From Puniceicoccales bacterium (lineage in GTDB: Bacteria; Verrucomicrobiota; Verrucomicrobiia; Opitutales; UBA953), in the NCBI GenBank assembly GCA_031279675.1, contig JAITIB010000086.1, forward strand, positions 1 to 19,930: a DNA stretch of 19,930 bases, given 5' to 3'. The notes under the pieces are model-generated. The model was given only the letters and a program-made list of their open reading frames with translations. It did no database searches and was not told the origin of the DNA. The position numbers were made by a program, and so were the translations under genes. Below are positions 7,063 to 14,748 of the stretch, piece by piece; within the stretch, counting starts at the first letter, position 1, and every line of letters starts with the position of its first letter.

Positions 7063-7670
7063 GTTGTTGCTGGTGATATTGTTGGTGTTGTTTGTTGGAT
7101 TGGTGTCTTGGTTTTTTTGTTAATTTGGTTTTGGGCGAGGGCGGTTCCTTGGGCGAGCCAGATTTCAACGGCGTTGAGGTAATTGTCGAGTCGGGCCGCG
7201 TGGATGGCGAGTTCCTCCGGGCTGAGTTTTCCGAGGACATGGGCGGCAAGGTCCTGTCCGGGATAGTGCTTGCCACCGATGCCGATGCGGAGGCGGGCAA
7301 AAGTGTTGGGCAGGTTCTGGAGAATGCTGGCAATGCCATTGTGCCCGCCGTCGCCGCCCCCGGTGCTGAGTTTCATTGTCCCGGGCTCAAGCGTGATATC
7401 GTCGTGGATGACGAGAAGGTTCCCGGCGGGAATCCTATGATACCTCAAGTGGGGCGCAATGCCACGCCCGCTCTCATTCATGTAAACACACGGTTTGAGG
7501 AGCCAGAGAGTCCTCCCGCCATGCGCCGCCCTGACAGCGGTGGCGCCGCCGGCAAAGTTTGCATTGAGGCGCGCGGCGAAGGCGGCGAGCACGTGCCGGC
7601 CAACATTATGGCGGGTGTCCGCATACTCGGAACCAGGATTCCCCAATCCGGCGATGACGGCAGGTGCCAT
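7059..7670 (-). CDS. pth: Peptidyl-tRNA hydrolase
   Basis: The 203-residue enzyme releases tRNA from stalled peptidyl-tRNA. The Pth signature GLGNPGSEYADTRHNVG is at 8-24. By alignment to the E. coli enzyme from memory, the active-site set is N11, H21 (catalytic), N65, D90 and N111 (in GGGDGGHNG). The domain is essentially complete by about residue 188. The last 15 residues (NKKTKTPIQQTTPTISPATT region) form a Thr/Pro-rich tail not usual for the family. It lies 62 bp downstream of rplY, the classical rplY-pth pairing, and overlaps rpsF by ATGA. Confidence 0.95.
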   Translation of the reverse strand: MAPAVIAGLGNPGSEYADTRHNVGRHVLAAFAARLNANFAGGATAVRAAHGGRTLWLLKPCVYMNESGRGIAPHLRYHRIPAGNLLVIHDDITLEPGTMKLSTGGGDGGHNGIASILQNLPNTFARLRIGIGGKHYPGQDLAAHVLGKLSPEELAIHAARLDNYLNAVEIWLAQGTALAQNQINKKTKTPIQQTTPTISPATT

Positions 7671-7732
7671 GGTTTCGTATTACTTACTCAAAGAACAGTG
7701 TTGTCGCACAACGGCAACCGGCAGGGAACCCG

Positions 7733-8419
7733 TTATTTTTTCGCAGCGTCGGCCTTTTTCGCATCGGCGGCAGGCGCGGCGGCATCAGTCTTTTTAGCGT
7801 CAGCGGCGGCAGGCGCGGCGGCGGCGGCGGTTGCGGCGGGTTGTTCCTCAGGCTTGTCCTCCTCCTGCGCGGTGCAGACGACAACGGCGCGTTGCTGATC
7901 CCCCGGATAGGTGACGCCCTCGATTTTGGGAAGATTGCCGACGTGGATGGACTGGTTGACGTGGAGCTCGGAGACATCGACGAGGATGGAGCCGGGAAGA
8001 TCCTTCGGAAGACAGCGCAGCGCAATCTCGTGAAGCATGATGTCGAGGGTGCCGTTCTCCAGCTTCACGCCGACAGCCTCGCCGGTGAAGCGTATGGGGA
8101 CGCTCGCGGTCATTTCACTGTTTGGATCCACCGAGAGAAGGTCAAGGTGCACGATGGAGAGGGAAAGCGAATCGCGCTGGAAATCCTTGATGAGCGAAAG
8201 CGTCGTGCCCCCGTTCTCAAGGGCGAGCTCGACGAGCGCGGCCTCGCTGCCCTTGGCGCGCATCAGGGTGCGCAGCTCGACCGCGTCAACGCTAATGGGG
8301 ATGTTCCCGGACTTGCCGTAGATAATGCCCGGGATGGAGCCCGCGTTGCGAAGGCGGCGCGCAGGACCGCGTCCGATGCCGGAACGGTTTTTGACAGAGA
8401 GCTTGAGTTGTTTTTTCAT
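7733..8419 (-). CDS. rplY: 50S ribosomal protein L25, CTC/TL5 type
   Basis: The 228-residue protein has the L25 N-terminal 5S rRNA-binding domain (MKKQLKLSVKNRSG..., RRLRNAGSIPGIIYG at 21-35) and the second, beta-rich TL5/CTC domain to about residue 190. An Ala/Lys/Asp-rich tail of about 35 residues follows, built from a 12-residue (36-bp) near-repeat (KKTDAAAPAADA then KKADAAKK). ATG at 8419 is chosen because the L25 family starts here. The frame stays open upstream to 8746 only because it runs through the 21-bp tandem repeat, giving WESSQSG-type repeats with no family match. It heads the rplY-pth-rpsF-ssb-rplI operon, and no Shine-Dalgarno is visible. Confidence 0.93.
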   Translation of the reverse strand: MKKQLKLSVKNRSGIGRGPARRLRNAGSIPGIIYGKSGNIPISVDAVELRTLMRAKGSEAALVELALENGGTTLSLIKDFQRDSLSLSIVHLDLLSVDPNSEMTASVPIRFTGEAVGVKLENGTLDIMLHEIALRCLPKDLPGSILVDVSELHVNQSIHVGNLPKIEGVTYPGDQQRAVVVCTAQEEDKPEEQPAATAAAAAPAAADAKKTDAAAPAADAKKADAAKK

Positions 8420-8822
8420 GTGTCTGAAGTGCCCCGGCGAGTCACGGGCCCGCATGTTTTGCAGCCGCGCCCCGCACAGGGGGATTTGGAAAAACGCGGC
8501 ACTGTGGGGATGAAAAATGGAAATGCAACCCGGTTTTTCCACTTTTCCGGAAACACCCGTCTCGGGAACCCCCGGAAGGAATTCGGGGATTCCCGGAAAC
8601 GCTCCGGGGACTCCCGAAACGCTCTGGGGAGACTCCCAGCCACTCTGGGAAGACTCCCAGCCGCTCTGGGGAGACTCCCAGCCGCTCTGGGAAGACTCCC
8701 AGCTGCGCTGGGGAGCAGTTTTTTCAAAAACATTGTGCGCACGCAATCAAGGGGACTGGGACGGGATCTGTTCCGACAGGACGCTCAGCGGCGTGCGGGG
8801 TGCCCGATTGCATCATTCGGGT
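8420..8822. other. 403-bp spacer between dnaG and rplY
   Basis: Both flanking genes are on the minus strand, so this spacer must end dnaG transcription and/or start the rplY operon. It holds the tandem hairpin array (8585-8713) and a short A/T-only palindrome GTTTTTTCAAAAAC at about 8718-8731. A roughly 150-bp stretch upstream of rplY (8420-8584) shows no convincing -10/-35 pair. Frames open on both strands through the repeat are by-products of its 21-bp period. No recognisable gene or RNA family. Confidence 0.5.
8585..8713. repeat. Tandem 20-21 bp repeat, about six units, each forming a hairpin
   Basis: Units begin at 8585, 8606 (20 bp), 8626, 8647, 8668 and 8689, with a partial one at 8710. 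The last four are nearly identical (GGGRAGACTCCCAGCCGCTCT pattern) and the first two are degenerate, so the array decays toward rplY. At unit junctions CTGGGA-AGAC-TCCCAG forms a perfect 6-bp stem with a 4-nt loop. Junctions with GGGG instead of GGGA form one weaker pair. The A/G variant alternates from unit to unit, suggesting duplication of a 42-bp dimer. No unique spacers, so it is not CRISPR. Confidence 0.85.
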
Positions 8823-10673
8823 TCAGTGTGCCCACACGATCCGGGGGGGCGTTTGCAGGGCTTTTCGCAGGCGGATTTCCTCTTCCTGCAAAACCCTGGT
8901 TTTTTCCGGCGATTCGGCAGGCGGGAGCGCCGCGATTTTCCGGGCGATTTCCGCGCGGCGGCGGCGGACGAAACGGTTGAACAGCGCCGCGACGCATTCG
9001 CTGGCTTGCGCGCGAGCGTCGTTGATGCGGATGGGGGAGAGCGAGAGCTGGGAAAACAGGTTAACTTCCTCCTGGGTTTCCGCGAGCGTGTGCGCGGGAG
9101 TCTGGCAGTCCCCATACGCGATTTCGGCGAGCACGCGGCCAAGCAGACGGCCCGTCACCGTGGATGTGTCCAGCCATTCGTGCTGCACCACCGCCGCCAC
9201 CTCCCGGGCAAACCCTTCCGCGCCGGGCTTTAGGAGGAGTGCAAGGAGGGCCTCTTCCGCGGTGGCAAGCGGCGCGGCGGGCGCGTCAGTGGCAGGGTCG
9301 GCGGCGGGCGCGGCGGCATTGGCGGGGCGATGGCGTTGCTTTTGCTGGTAACGCAGGAAGTCGCTCCGCACGGCGTGGGGATCAAGCGAAGTCAGGCGGC
9401 AGACCTCGCCCAGTGTCTCGTCCCGCACCACGGCGGAGGCGGACTGGGCGATGATGGCAAAGAGCGTTTGCAACGCCTCAAGTTTTTGAACGGTCGTGAG
9501 CGGGACGCCGGGCGGGATCAGCGCGCGCACGGCAAAGGCGATCGCCCCGACGGCATGATCGCGCACAGCGGGCCAGCCGTCGGCGCCGTGCGCGGCAAGG
9601 TATTCGTCCGGATCCTTGCCTCCGGGGACGTGCAGGACGCGAAGGTCGAGCCCGGACTGGAATGCGAGCGGGAGCAACCGCAGCACCGCGGCCTGCCCCG
9701 CACGGTCCGCGTCCAGAAGCGCGTCAACACGGTTTGTGTAACGACGCAGGAGCGTGACATGCTCGGCACCGATGGCCGTCCCCTGCGAGGCCACGACGGT
9801 CAACACTCCGCAAGTATAGGCACGGATGGCATCGAGCTGCCCCTCGACGAGAACGAACGGCACGCCCTCGCGCGCACTCACACGCGCCTTGTCGAGGTTG
9901 AACAGCATGAGGCTTTTGCGAAAAATCTCCGTCTCGGGCGAGTTCACGTATTTTGCCTCGTGGCTGGGGTCATCCTTTGGCGTCAGGTCGAGCTGCCGCG
10001 CGGTGAAGGCAACGACGCGCCCCTGGATGTCGCGTATCGGGATCATGAGCCGCCCGCGAAAACGCGCCCGCCACCGCAACGGGTCGGGCGAGTAATCCGT
10101 CCCGACAAAGAGCCCCGACTTGCGCAGCACGTCCCCGGGAAAACCCGCCTTGAGCAGCGCGCGCGCCAGCCCGCCGCCGTCCACGGGCGCAAAGCCGATT
10201 TGAAATTGCTCCGCCGTCCCGAGGGAAAACCGCCGCGATTGCGTCCAATAATCGCGCACCGCGCGCGCGGCCTCGTTGTCCGCCTTGAACGCGGCAGCGA
10301 AATGCGCCGCGGCAACATCGTGAAGCGCGAGCAAGCGGGCGCGCAACGTGCGCTCATCCTGCGAGCCCCCCCCTTTCTCATACTGGAGCACGACCCCGAA
10401 ACGCGACGCCACCCGCTCGACGCTTTCCTGGAAATTGAGCCCCTCCTTCAGCATCAGAAAACGGAAAACGTCCCCGCCCTGGCTTGTGCTGAAGCAATAA
10501 AAAAGCCCCTTCTCTGGATGGACGTGGAACGAGGGCGTTTTCTCGGTGGTGAACGGGCTGAGTCCCTTCCAGCTCGCGCCCGCTTTTTTCAGATTCGTGT
10601 AATCACCCACGAGGGCGACAATGTCCGCCCTCGACCGGACTTCCTCTATGGACTGGCGAGTGATGATGGGCAC
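8823..10673 (-). CDS. dnaG: DNA primase DnaG with degenerate zinc-binding site
   Basis: The 616-residue protein makes RNA primers at the replication fork. The start is GTG at 10673 (VPIITRQSIEEVRSRADIVALVGDY), where family homology begins; no in-frame ATG is nearby. The N-terminal CHC2 zinc domain keeps its overall sequence (KGLSPFTTEKTPSFHVHPEKGLFYCFST), but three of the four zinc ligands are replaced: S39 for Cys, T42 for His, T63 for Cys, with only C60 kept. The TOPRIM catalytic core is intact: E277 and D281 (VEGQLD), D321 and D323 (LDADRAG). The N-terminal part of the RNA polymerase domain is also normal (GLFVGT, RFRGRLMIPIRDIQGRVVAF, KYVNSPET). The C-terminal DnaB-interacting region (about 440-616) is present but divergent. 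It lies 67 bp after ahcY on the same strand. Confidence 0.93.
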   Translation of the reverse strand: MPIITRQSIEEVRSRADIVALVGDYTNLKKAGASWKGLSPFTTEKTPSFHVHPEKGLFYCFSTSQGGDVFRFLMLKEGLNFQESVERVASRFGVVLQYEKGGGSQDERTLRARLLALHDVAAAHFAAAFKADNEAARAVRDYWTQSRRFSLGTAEQFQIGFAPVDGGGLARALLKAGFPGDVLRKSGLFVGTDYSPDPLRWRARFRGRLMIPIRDIQGRVVAFTARQLDLTPKDDPSHEAKYVNSPETEIFRKSLMLFNLDKARVSAREGVPFVLVEGQLDAIRAYTCGVLTVVASQGTAIGAEHVTLLRRYTNRVDALLDADRAGQAAVLRLLPLAFQSGLDLRVLHVPGGKDPDEYLAAHGADGWPAVRDHAVGAIAFAVRALIPPGVPLTTVQKLEALQTLFAIIAQSASAVVRDETLGEVCRLTSLDPHAVRSDFLRYQQKQRHRPANAAAPAADPATDAPAAPLATAEEALLALLLKPGAEGFAREVAAVVQHEWLDTSTVTGRLLGRVLAEIAYGDCQTPAHTLAETQEEVNLFSQLSLSPIRINDARAQASECVAALFNRFVRRRRAEIARKIAALPPAESPEKTRVLQEEEIRLRKALQTPPRIVWAH

Positions 10674-10740
10674 GGGAGGCGGGGATGAAGCACGGGCACG
10701 CGCCGCGCGCAACGCATTTGCACGGGCACGCGCTTGAAAA

Positions 10741-12165
10741 TCAATACCGGTAGTGCTCCGGCTTGTAGGGACCGGCAACGGGCACGCCGATATAGTCCGC
10801 CTGGGCAGGCGAGAGTGTCGTGAGACGGGCCCCGATTTTCCCCAAGTGAAGGCGGGCAACCTCCTCGTCGAGTTTTTTGGGCAGGGTGTAAACGCCGGGC
10901 TTGTAGGTGTCGCGGTTTTCCCAAAGGGCGATTTGCGCCAGAACCTGGTTGCAAAAGCTGTTCGACATGACGAACGAGGGATGTCCGGTGGCGCAGCCAA
11001 GGTTCACAAGACGCCCCTCGGCAAGGATGTAAAGCTGGCGCCCGTCCGGCAGCGTGTAACGGTCAACCTGAGGCTTCACGTTGTCCTTGCGAACGCCCGG
11101 ATGCCGGTTCAGCAGGGAGACTTGGATCTCGTTGTCAAAATGGCCGATGTTGCACGCGATCGCCTGGTCTTTCATCCGGAGGAGATGCGCCAGGGTGAGA
11201 ATGTCGCGATTGCCCGTGCAAGTGACATACAGGTCGGCAATGCCCAGCGTGTCCTCGACCGTGACGACGCGATAGCCCTCCATCGCCGCCTGAAGGGCGC
11301 AAATGGGGTCGATTTCCGTCACCCAGACAGTGCATCCGAGCGCGCGGAGGGATTGCGCGGAGCCCTTGCCGACATCGCCATAGCCGCACACGACGGCGAT
11401 CTTGCCCGCAAGCATGACGTCGGTGGCGCGCTTGATGCCGTCAACAAGCGATTCGCGACAGCCATAGAGATTGTCGAACTTGGACTTGGTGACGGAGTCG
11501 TTGACGTTGATCGCGGGCACGAGCAGGCGGTTTTCAAGGTGCATCCGGCAGAGGCGCTTGACGCCCGTGGTGGTTTCCTCGGAGATGCCGCGCAGGCTGC
11601 CGAGGGCGCGACGCCACCGGGCGGGGTCCTCGTGGCGGATGCGCCGGATCAAGGCCTTGATGACGCCCTCTTCCTCGTTCCCGGAGGTGGCGTCGAGCCA
11701 TGAGAGGGCGGACGGGACATTTTGCTCAATCGCGTGCCCTTGGTGGACGAGCAAGGTGGCGTCGCCGCCATCGTCAACGATAAGCTGCGGGCCGGAGCCG
11801 TCCGGCCATGCGAGGGCGGCACTGGTGCAATCCCAGTATTCCTCAAGTGTTTCGCCTTTCCATGCGAAGACCGGGGTGCCCGTGGCGGCAATGGCGGCGG
11901 CGGCATGGTCCTGCGTGGAAAATATGTTGCAGGACGCCCAACGGACGTCGGCGCCGAGGGCGACAAGGGTCTCGATGAGCACGGCGGTCTGCACCGTCAT
12001 GTGGAGCGAGCCGCTGATGCGAACCCCGGCGAGGGGACGCCGCGGGGCGTGTTCCTGGCGGATTGCCATGAGGCCGGGCATTTCGTGCTCGGCGATTTCA
12101 ATTTCCTTGCGTCCCCACGCGGCGAGGGCGGGGTTGGCAATGCGGGAGATGGAGTCGGCACACAT
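10741..12165 (-). CDS. ahcY: Adenosylhomocysteinase (S-adenosyl-L-homocysteine hydrolase)
   Basis: The 474-residue enzyme splits S-adenosylhomocysteine to adenosine and homocysteine with tightly bound NAD, removing the product inhibitor of SAM-dependent methyltransferases. Visible family marks are SLHMT with H55, the substrate-binding DDGGD (131-135), E196/E197, SVTKSKFDN with K229 and D231, the NAD-binding GYGDVGKG (261-268), and the conserved C-terminal KPEHYRY that reaches into the neighbouring subunit. It follows metK by 9 bp, an obvious SAM-cycle operon. The upstream sequence CACGAAACA gives no Shine-Dalgarno. Three GACGCCACC nonamers fall in it, two read as Asp-Ala-Thr and one antisense as Arg-Trp-Arg-Arg, the densest cluster in the window. 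Confidence 0.96.
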   Translation of the reverse strand: MCADSISRIANPALAAWGRKEIEIAEHEMPGLMAIRQEHAPRRPLAGVRISGSLHMTVQTAVLIETLVALGADVRWASCNIFSTQDHAAAAIAATGTPVFAWKGETLEEYWDCTSAALAWPDGSGPQLIVDDGGDATLLVHQGHAIEQNVPSALSWLDATSGNEEEGVIKALIRRIRHEDPARWRRALGSLRGISEETTTGVKRLCRMHLENRLLVPAINVNDSVTKSKFDNLYGCRESLVDGIKRATDVMLAGKIAVVCGYGDVGKGSAQSLRALGCTVWVTEIDPICALQAAMEGYRVVTVEDTLGIADLYVTCTGNRDILTLAHLLRMKDQAIACNIGHFDNEIQVSLLNRHPGVRKDNVKPQVDRYTLPDGRQLYILAEGRLVNLGCATGHPSFVMSNSFCNQVLAQIALWENRDTYKPGVYTLPKKLDEEVARLHLGKIGARLTTLSPAQADYIGVPVAGPYKPEHYRY

Positions 12166-12174
12166 TGTTTCGTG

Positions 12175-13356
12175 TCATTGAAGTGCGCGGGCGGCATTCT
12201 TGAGCGCCGTCAGCCGGGTGAGTTTTTCCCACGGGAGGTCGGGCTTGGTGAAGTGCCCGTAATGCGTGCTGCGGCGGTAAATGGGGCGCAGAAGGTTGAG
12301 TTGCGTGATGATGTCGGAGGGTTTGAACGAGAACACTTTCCTGACCGCCTCGGCAATGGTGGCGTCGCCCAGCGCGCCGGTGCCGAAGGTGTCGACGTAA
12401 ATGCTGGTGGGATGGGGATGCCCGATGGCGTAGGCAACCTGGAGTTCGCAACGCCGGGCAAGGCGCGCGGCAACGACGTGCTTGGCCACCCAGCGGCACA
12501 TGTAGGCGGCGGAGCGGTCAACTTTGCTGGGATCTTTTCCGGAAAACGCGCCCCCGCCGTGCCGCCCGGCGCCACCATAAGTATCGACGATTATTTTGCG
12601 CCCCGTGAGCCCGGCGTCGCCGTGCGGGCCACCGGTGACAAACTTGCCCGTGGGGTTGACGAGGTATTGGGTCCGGCGCGAGAGCAGTTCGCGGGGAAGC
12701 ACGTCGTGGATGACTTTTTCGATGCAAAATTTTTCTATCGTCGCGTGCGCCACCCCGGGTGCGTGCTGCGTGGAGATGACAACGTTCTCAATGTGCACGG
12801 GAACGCCGTCCCGGCTGGCAACGGCGACCTGTGATTTGCAATCGGGGCGCAACCAGGGGACTTTTTTCCCATGCCGCAAATCGCGCAATTTGCGCAGCAG
12901 GCGGTGCGCGAACATGACGGGCGCGGGCATGTATTCGGGAGTCTCGTCAGTGGCGTAGCCGAAGATGATGCCCTGGTCCCCGGCGCCCTGCTCGGAGGTT
13001 TTTTTACCCTTGGCGGCGCGCGCGTCCACGCCCTGCGCGATGTCGGGTGATTGCGAGGTGAGGGCGTTGGTGACGAACACCGTGTTTGCGTTAAACACGT
13101 CATCGTCCGCGGGCGTGCGGTAACCGATGTCGTCAATGGCTGCGCGCACAACGGCGTCGAGGTTCAGACGCGCCTTGGTGGTGATCTCCCCGGCAAGGAA
13201 AACGGTGTTGCTTTTCACCATTGTCTCGCAGGCGACGCGGCTGTGGCGGTCTTGGGCAAGGCAGGCGTCGAGAATGCTGTCGGAAATGTAATCGGCAACC
13301 TTGTCGGGGTGGCCCTCGCCGACGGATTCAGAGGAGAAAATGCGGTCGTATTTCAT
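12175..13356 (-). CDS. metK: S-adenosylmethionine synthetase
   Basis: The 393-residue enzyme makes SAM from methionine and ATP. Family marks: SESVGEGHPDKVAD (10-22) with the GHPDK ATP-binding segment, GAGDQGIIFGYA (124-135), and GGAGRHGGGAFSGKDPSKVDRS (261-282), the phosphate-binding P-loop region with the catalytic lysine and aspartate. The start MKYDRIF matches where the family begins. The ATG has no ribosome binding site of its own (AACTCAACAAA precedes it); instead a leader frame with a strong AGGAGG ends across it as ATGA. metK and ahcY form an operon. The 145-bp region upstream is shared with the divergent MFS gene. I could not match the leader to any SAM riboswitch class. Confidence 0.96.
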   Translation of the reverse strand: MKYDRIFSSESVGEGHPDKVADYISDSILDACLAQDRHSRVACETMVKSNTVFLAGEITTKARLNLDAVVRAAIDDIGYRTPADDDVFNANTVFVTNALTSQSPDIAQGVDARAAKGKKTSEQGAGDQGIIFGYATDETPEYMPAPVMFAHRLLRKLRDLRHGKKVPWLRPDCKSQVAVASRDGVPVHIENVVISTQHAPGVAHATIEKFCIEKVIHDVLPRELLSRRTQYLVNPTGKFVTGGPHGDAGLTGRKIIVDTYGGAGRHGGGAFSGKDPSKVDRSAAYMCRWVAKHVVAARLARRCELQVAYAIGHPHPTSIYVDTFGTGALGDATIAEAVRKVFSFKPSDIITQLNLLRPIYRRSTHYGHFTKPDLPWEKLTRLTALKNAARALQ

Positions 13357-13424
13357 TTTGTTGAGTTAAGAAAAGGAAGAAAGGTTCCGGACGATGATGT
13401 CCCGCCACCGGGGTGCAAGTTCAA
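13353..13424 (-). CDS. Putative 23-residue leader peptide upstream of and overlapping metK
   Basis: TTG at 13424-13422 is preceded by AGGAGG (13436-13431) with a 6-base gap, near-ideal ribosome binding geometry and the strongest such site I find in the window. The frame runs 23 codons (reading M/L-NLHPGGGTSSSGTFL, then PFLNSTK) to TGA at 13355-13353, which overlaps the metK ATG as ATGA. This suggests re-initiation or coupled translation of metK. The peptide holds no internal Met codon, so classical methionine attenuation is not indicated. It resembles no known family, and its reality rests on the signal and overlap only. Confidence 0.4.
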   Translation of the reverse strand: MNLHPGGGTSSSGTFLPFLNSTK

Positions 13425-13451
13425 TAGCTGCCTCCTGAAAATTGAAAAAAA

Positions 13452-13479
13452 TTGACAACGGCGGGCCGGCGGGAATGAT
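13452..13479 (+). promoter_or_regulatory. Candidate sigma70-type promoter for the MFS gene
   Basis: TTGACA (13452-13457, perfect -35) and AATGAT (13474-13479, 4/6 match to -10) are spaced by 16 bp. This places a start near 13486, about 16 bases before the ATG at 13502. A divergent promoter for metK must lie in the same 145 bp; I cannot point to a convincing one. Confidence 0.35.
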
Positions 13480-13501
13480 TGGAACTGATTTTTTTGGATT
13501 T

Positions 13502-14737
13502 ATGGACAAAGATTTTGGTTGGGGGAAGAATGTGGCCTTGTTTCTTGGCGGGCAGGGAGTGTCGCTTTTGGGGTCGGCGCTCGTCCAGTATGCAATCATG
13601 TGGGAAATCATGCTGGAAACGCGTTCGGGGACGGCGATGACCCTGTTTGTCGTGCTCGGTGTCCTGCCAACGTTTTTTTTGTCACCATTCGGCGGAGTTT
13701 GGGCGGACCGGTTCAACCGCAAGCACCTTATTAACATTGCCGACGGAAGCATTGCGCTGGTGTCCGTGATCGTGGTGGTGGCGTTTGCGCTGAATCACAG
13801 GGCGTTGTGGTTGTTGTTTGCCGGCGCGGCGGTGCGCGCGCTGGGGCAGGGAGTGCAGACACCGGCTGTCAACGCGTTCATCCCGCAAATCACCCCGCGC
13901 GAGCACCTTTTGCGAATCAACGGCATCAATAACAGCATATTTTCATTTGTCATGATTGTGGCTCCGATGGGCAGTGCCGCGTTGCTTACGCATGTTTCGC
14001 TGGAAGTTGTTTTCCTGATTGATGTGGTGACGGCGGCAGTCGGGATTTCGATCGTTTATTTCGGGGTGAAAATTCCGCGGGTTTCCCTGCGCGATGGCGG
14101 AAACGCCCCGGCACTCCCCAAGGGAAGGACAAACTATTTTCATGATTTCCGGGAAGGGGTTCGTTACGTGAAACGCACCCGGTTCATCGGGGAGCTTGTC
14201 GGGATCTCGATCCTTTTTAACATCGTGGTCTCGCCCGCGGCGTTTTTGACACCATTGCAAGTCACCCGGAATTTTGGCGAGGAATTTTGGCGGCTTTCGA
14301 CGATGGAAATCGCATTTTCGGCGGGAATGCTGGCCGGGGGCCTCCTGGTGGGTTTTTGGGGCGGGTTTAAAAACAAGGTTTATTCCATGGCGGCGGCGTG
14401 CGTCCTCATGGGGGCGGGATCGGCAATGCTGGGGGTGCTGGGCAACTTCTGGCATTACCTCGGCGTGATGCTCTTCATTGGCGTGGTACTGCCGTTTTTC
14501 AACACGCCCTCGGTGGCGTTGTTGCAGAGCAATGTGGACGAGGCGTACATGGGGCGGGTCCTGGGCGTGTTCTCAATGGTGGGCTCGCTAATGCTGCCAT
14601 CGGGGATGCTCCTTTTCGGCCCGTTGAGCGACAGCGTGGGCATTGACTTGCTGATGGTCCTCTGCGGAGGGGTGATGGTGCTGCTGGCTATCCCCTTTGT
14701 GGCGAGCAAAACCATGCGCGAGGCAGGGCGGGCGTGA
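13502..14737 (+). CDS. MFS transporter, drug/siderophore exporter type (EntS/MFS_3-like)
   Basis: The 411-residue protein has 10-12 hydrophobic segments and the MFS motif A between helices 2 and 3, GGVWADRFNRK (64-74). The two six-helix halves are separated by a polar loop around residue 200-215. The overall pattern resembles the EntS/MFS_3 group of proton-coupled exporters; the substrate is not readable. ATG at 13502 is preferred over a TTG at 13442 and ATG at 13475, because the predicted promoter overlaps those and the hydrophobic core begins soon after. It diverges from metK and converges on the esterase gene with only 11 bp between the stops. Codons favour T/G endings, unlike most neighbours, which hints at a different history. 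No regulator gene is adjacent. Confidence 0.85.
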   Translation: MDKDFGWGKNVALFLGGQGVSLLGSALVQYAIMWEIMLETRSGTAMTLFVVLGVLPTFFLSPFGGVWADRFNRKHLINIADGSIALVSVIVVVAFALNHRALWLLFAGAAVRALGQGVQTPAVNAFIPQITPREHLLRINGINNSIFSFVMIVAPMGSAALLTHVSLEVVFLIDVVTAAVGISIVYFGVKIPRVSLRDGGNAPALPKGRTNYFHDFREGVRYVKRTRFIGELVGISILFNIVVSPAAFLTPLQVTRNFGEEFWRLSTMEIAFSAGMLAGGLLVGFWGGFKNKVYSMAAACVLMGAGSAMLGVLGNFWHYLGVMLFIGVVLPFFNTPSVALLQSNVDEAYMGRVLGVFSMVGSLMLPSGMLLFGPLSDSVGIDLLMVLCGGVMVLLAIPFVASKTMREAGRA

Positions 14738-14748
14738 ACCCTCCCTCC

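Noticed and set aside
8585..8713. CRISPR array
   Set aside because: Units are contiguous 20-21 bp repeats without unique spacers and no cas genes are nearby.
8420..8746. N-terminal extension of L25 through the tandem repeat
   Set aside because: Family homology starts at the ATG at 8419; the extra residues are only repeat-encoded and the frame begins with no recognisable start context.
9330..10688. Long open frame (452 codons) on plus strand opposite dnaG
   Set aside because: It lies entirely antisense to a clear DnaG with intact TOPRIM motifs, is Arg/Gly/His-rich and matches no family. High GC and codon bias keep the complementary frame open.
10753..12834. Two long open frames on plus strand opposite ahcY and metK
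   Set aside because: Antisense to well-recognised genes, with no signature of their own.
13357..13501. SAM riboswitch upstream of metK
   Set aside because: I could not match the conserved cores of the SAM-I, SAM-II or SAH classes in the leader; a covariance-model search would be decisive.
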